The notes under the pieces were generated by a model. It searched no databases. It was given only the letters and a program-made list of their open reading frames with translations, and was not told the DNA's origin. The translations under genes were made by a program, and so were the position numbers. Below are positions 61,119 through 64,000 of a stretch of 64,000 nt of DNA, in pieces (positions within the stretch are counted from its first letter, which is position 1; every line of letters starts with the position of its first letter). Source of the DNA: Hepsetus odoe (Eukaryota; Chordata; Actinopteri; Characiformes; Hepsetidae); the NCBI GenBank assembly GCA_017165825.1, contig CM029378.1, positions 13,317,334 through 13,381,333 of the forward strand. Direction: 5' to 3'.

Positions 61119-61577
61119 GAGTCCTTTTGGCAGCACAGTGGATGAATCCCATCAGTTCATTTTCTTGCACTAAATTTAATTCAGGTAGCCTGTTTGAAAA
61201 ACACTTTTACTACTCTATTTTTTTTTTTTTTACTCCATTTTTGCACCATCTTTGGGATGAGCTTAAAAATATGCATCAGCTGAAGGGCATGAGATAAAAC
61301 AAAAAGCCAAAAAGAGAACTAGGTCCCTCCAAAAAAACTGAAGAGAGTCTTTTTAATATTTCAGAAGTTCCAAATTTCGTCATTTGTGATGCAAAATTAT
61401 GTAGTGAAGTCGCTTTGTGCATCCATGCGAGGCGATTTATGTGTTTAAACAAATAAATAGCTTTAGAAGCAAAGGATGTGTCAGTCGGGGCTGTTAAAAG
61501 GCATAAAATCCACATTTTACTAGTATCCTATGTTTTACTTGTATTCTTATTTTTTTCCCCGAGGTGCATATATATAA

Positions 61578-61580
<3 letters not shown>

Positions 61581-61645
<65 letters not shown>
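61581..61645. repeat. (CA)n/(TA)n microsatellite
   Basis: About 27 CA units followed by TA units. It directly abuts the 3' end of an RTE element, consistent with the microsatellite tails of that retrotransposon class. Confidence 0.95.
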
Positions 61646-61995
61646 CATCTTCTTCTTTCGGCTGCTCCCGTTTAGGAGTCACCACAGCGAATCAGCTGTC
61701 TCCATTTCTTTCGGTCCTCTGCATCTTCCTCCTTCAAACCGACCACCTGCATGTCCTCTCTCACCACGTCAATAAACCTCCTCTTTGGTCTTCCTCTTCT
61801 CCTCTTTCCTGGCAGCTCCATCTTCAACATCCCGAAATAATCCTCATTTCTCCTCTGGACGTGTCCAAACCAACGCAACCTTGCTTCTCTAACATTGTCT
61901 CCAAAACGTTTAACCTGAGCTGTCCCTCTAATTTACCCATTTCTAATCCTGTCCATCCTCAAGATTCCGAGAGAAAATCTCAGCATCTTTAATTC
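61645..61995 (-). mobile_element. RTE-type non-LTR retrotransposon 3' end
   Basis: On the minus strand the C-terminus of the reverse-transcriptase ORF is open from 61878 to 61672: MRWFGHVQRRNEDYFGMLKM, ELPGKRRRGRPKRRFIDVV, REDMQVVGLKEEDAED, and the stop after RCGDS. A short 3' UTR follows (GTGGTGACTCCTAAACGGGA then GCAGCCGAAAGAAG). The 5' part is truncated near 61995, typical of target-primed integration. A TA-rich run at 62010-62026 marks the other flank. Confidence 0.85.
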
Positions 61996-62029
61996 TGATA
62001 CCTCCAGAGTATATATATATATATATAAA

Positions 62030-63620
62030 ACTGCTTTGGGCAGAATAGGAGATTTAATACAAATGCAATGGTTTTCATGTAATTATAAAAAATGAGGAAA
62101 TTTCTTTATTAGACCATTAATGATTAATCTTTATATGTTGCATATGATTAATCACTAATGAGAATTATTCTAACCAGCTACTCTTAATAAAAGAACAGTG
62201 ACTTGTGACACACAGATAGCTTCCCATTTACTTTTGCTATTAGTACATCATCAATCAGTGAGATTTCTCATCCACTGCATAATAACAGGAAATGCATTCT
62301 TATTTTTCAAATGCTATGGATGCAGCAGAATAGATGAAAATGCTGGAATAATCCTTTAAATCTATGACATTCTTGGATTTGTAACGAGCTGCTCCACGCA
62401 GCAAATGAAATGAACCATTAGCATAGGCAGACAACTGACTCGTGATGGAGGTATTGTAAGGGTTTTTTGGGGAGGAAAGGGAAAAGGCAGTTTAAAATAT
62501 GAATGTGATCTTCTTTCCCTCCAAAACAGACTATTTGATTCTGCTGTTAAAATCTATGTGTAAGTAACCGTAAAGGCCCGCAGTTTTGAATTGGCTCATA
62601 AGGGAAACATTTTATTTGAGTCCACAGCTGTGTGCTATTAATCATGGCAGGATTGGACGCTTTAAAATGCATTAGCAGTCTGAGCTGTCCCCAGAGGCCC
62701 AATGCAGATTTAAAACCACTCTAGAAAGGCTGAGGGGAATATGGCCAGCCTGATTTACCTAATGAACCTTATTTGAATGTGATTACATGTCCTGATACAA
62801 CAGTGCAGAATTTAGAAAAAACAGAAAAACAATAACAGTACTACCTACATCATCAGCACTCTGCTGGCACCGTCCTACCTTGTTATTAGTAATCATTTGT
62901 TTGGCAGGAGCCTATATCCGGCCTGATGGCAAAGAGACCTAAAAGACAAGGGCTCTTATGGTACAAACACACACGTGTCATTTGGTTTAGATTAAACACC
63001 TGTACAAAACGAACACCTCACCATCATCTTGGCATTTATTTGCCAAAGCCTCATGCCTGCAGAAGGCAACATCACTGGCATGCTGCTGTGGCCATTTGGT
63101 GGGTGTTGGTTTTGAGACAAATGAAGCCTGAAGGGACAAAAATAAAAAATCAAAGATGATTTACCAATGCAAAAATGTATTGCTTTTCTCCACAAGATGC
63201 ATTAATTTAGAACAAAGATGGCAAATGGTTATTATTAGCAGCAGGAAGGCACATTCTGAGCCAGGTTTAAAAAGGGCTTCCATTACTTGACTATAACCAC
63301 CTTGCCTGGACCAGTACCAATCTCTACACACATTTCTATGTCAGTCGATGGCTGCCTCTAGGACATTGCACAGATAAGACTCCTGTGATTTTCCTGCTCT
63401 CACTGACCAGCAGCCTACTGTTTCTATGTAGCGGTCTAATGAGGTGCTGATAGGTCGGCATGTAGCGTGTGTACCTGCATGTCTGGCTGGAGTCCATGCA
63501 TTCTTCAATGTGTCTGATTTTCCATGCGCTGGCATGGCCACAGGGTGCTGGTCATAATTTCCTTATGAGAACATGAACAGTGATGGGTTTGTTATATAAT
63601 AGAAAATGAGACCATGTAAC
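62030..63620. other. Distal intergenic DNA, possibly with conserved non-coding elements
   Basis: No gene. The stretch 62340-63160 has no recognised repeat, balanced composition and several TAAT-core motifs (for example TATTAATCATG near 62636 and TTATTAGTAATCATTTG near 62882). It could be regulatory DNA, but nothing in the sequence proves it. Two small ORFs (62926-63159, 63341-63541) lack features. Confidence 0.4.
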
Positions 63621-63622
63621 TA

Positions 63623-64000
63623 CACTGTGTGCACAATTATTAGGCAAGTGAGTATTCTGACCATATCATATTGTTTATGCATATATTCCAACTCCTAGCT
63701 GTATAAACTATAAATGCTAATTTGATTTAAACAGATCAGGTGATGTGTATTTGTGTAATGAGGGAGGGTGTGGCCAAAGGAGATCAACACCTGATATCGA
63801 AGTGTGCATAATTATTTGGCAGCTTATTTTCTTCCTCAGTCAAAATGAGTAAGAAAAGTAAGAGCCAGTTTTCCTCCAGTGCTGTCAAATTCCAGAGCTG
63901 AACCTACCCAGAGAGCCCACAAATACAAGGTGTTCAGGGCCAGGGTAAGGAAGGCTGAAACCACCACTGAACAAGACACATATGTTGAAACATCAAGACT
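63623..64000 (+). mobile_element. Left end of a DNA transposon, truncated by window end
   Basis: Begins after a TA at 63621-63622 with CACTGTGTGCACAATTATTA then GGCAAG. The motif GTGCATAATTATTTGGCAGC recurs at 63803, an internal direct repeat of the terminus. Transposase-like coding remnants begin at ATGAGTAAGAAAAGTAAGAG (63845) and run with a break to the window end (VFRARVRKAETTTEQDTYVE). The terminus and TA target fit a Tc1/mariner-superfamily element; the right end is out of view. Confidence 0.65.

Larger units (their letters stand above)
58293..61120 (+). other. adrb1: adrb1 3' UTR and flank (inferred)
   Basis: No ORF of substance. The best plus-strand polyadenylation signal is AATAAA at 61113-61118 (GGAATAAAGAG), preceded by T-rich sequence, so the UTR may be close to 2.8 kb; an earlier AATAAA at about 60204 could give a shorter one. 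The interval contains the repeat array described at 58611-60035. Confidence 0.45.

Noticed and set aside
61478..61992. ORFs of 65 and 142 codons on plus strand
   Set aside because: Products of the CA microsatellite and the antisense of the RTE 3' end.

Overview
The window is vertebrate nuclear DNA, almost certainly from a teleost fish. It has spliced genes with GT-AG introns, CA/GT microsatellites, tRNA-derived SINEs, RTE- and L2-like retrotransposon tails and Tc1/mariner elements typical of fish genomes. Gene order casp7 - plekhs1 - dclre1a - nhlrc2 - adrb1 matches human 10q25.3, which supports the orthology calls. An otophysan fish (catfish or characin relative) fits the repeat content, but this is a weak inference. 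I saw no bacterial, phage or CRISPR features.

Layout. 1-6.7 kb (+): caspase-7 from its second or third coding exon to the stop at 4530, followed by a long 3' UTR; the 5' end lies outside or is not recognisable. 6.75-8.94 kb (-): a compact six-exon gene for a RING-less coiled-coil/PRY-SPRY (TRIM-like) protein, tail-to-tail with casp7, with its own TATA box. 12.2-14.6 kb and 17.9-23.6 kb (+): two tandem plekhs1 genes, the first a short PH-only paralogue (177 aa), the second full length (409 aa) with a PDZ-like C-terminus. 24.98-36.17 kb (-): dclre1a (SNM1A), nine exons, with two dead Tc1/mariner elements and a MITE in its introns. 36.58-50.05 kb (+): nhlrc2, eleven exons, sharing a short divergent promoter region with dclre1a (408 bp between start codons). 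50-57 kb: gene-poor, with fragments of an RTE-type retrotransposon and tandem SINEs. 57.24-58.29 kb (+): adrb1, a single-exon, GC-rich beta-1 adrenergic receptor gene with a short upstream ORF. 58.3-64 kb: long adrb1 3' flank containing a diverged array of ~290-bp repeats, an RTE 3' end, possible conserved non-coding DNA, and the start of another DNA transposon running off the window.

The genes do not form a pathway. They are an old syntenic neighbourhood of unrelated housekeeping (dclre1a, DNA crosslink repair; nhlrc2), cell-death (casp7), signalling (plekhs1, adrb1) and possibly immune (TRIM-like) genes. All exon coordinates were built by hand from splice consensus and reading-frame continuity; the frames close exactly in every model. 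No undescribed biological system is evident. The most noteworthy points are the RING-less TRIM-like gene, the plekhs1 tandem duplication with truncation, an extra IETD motif in the caspase-7 linker, the adrb1 uORF, and the repeat array downstream of adrb1.
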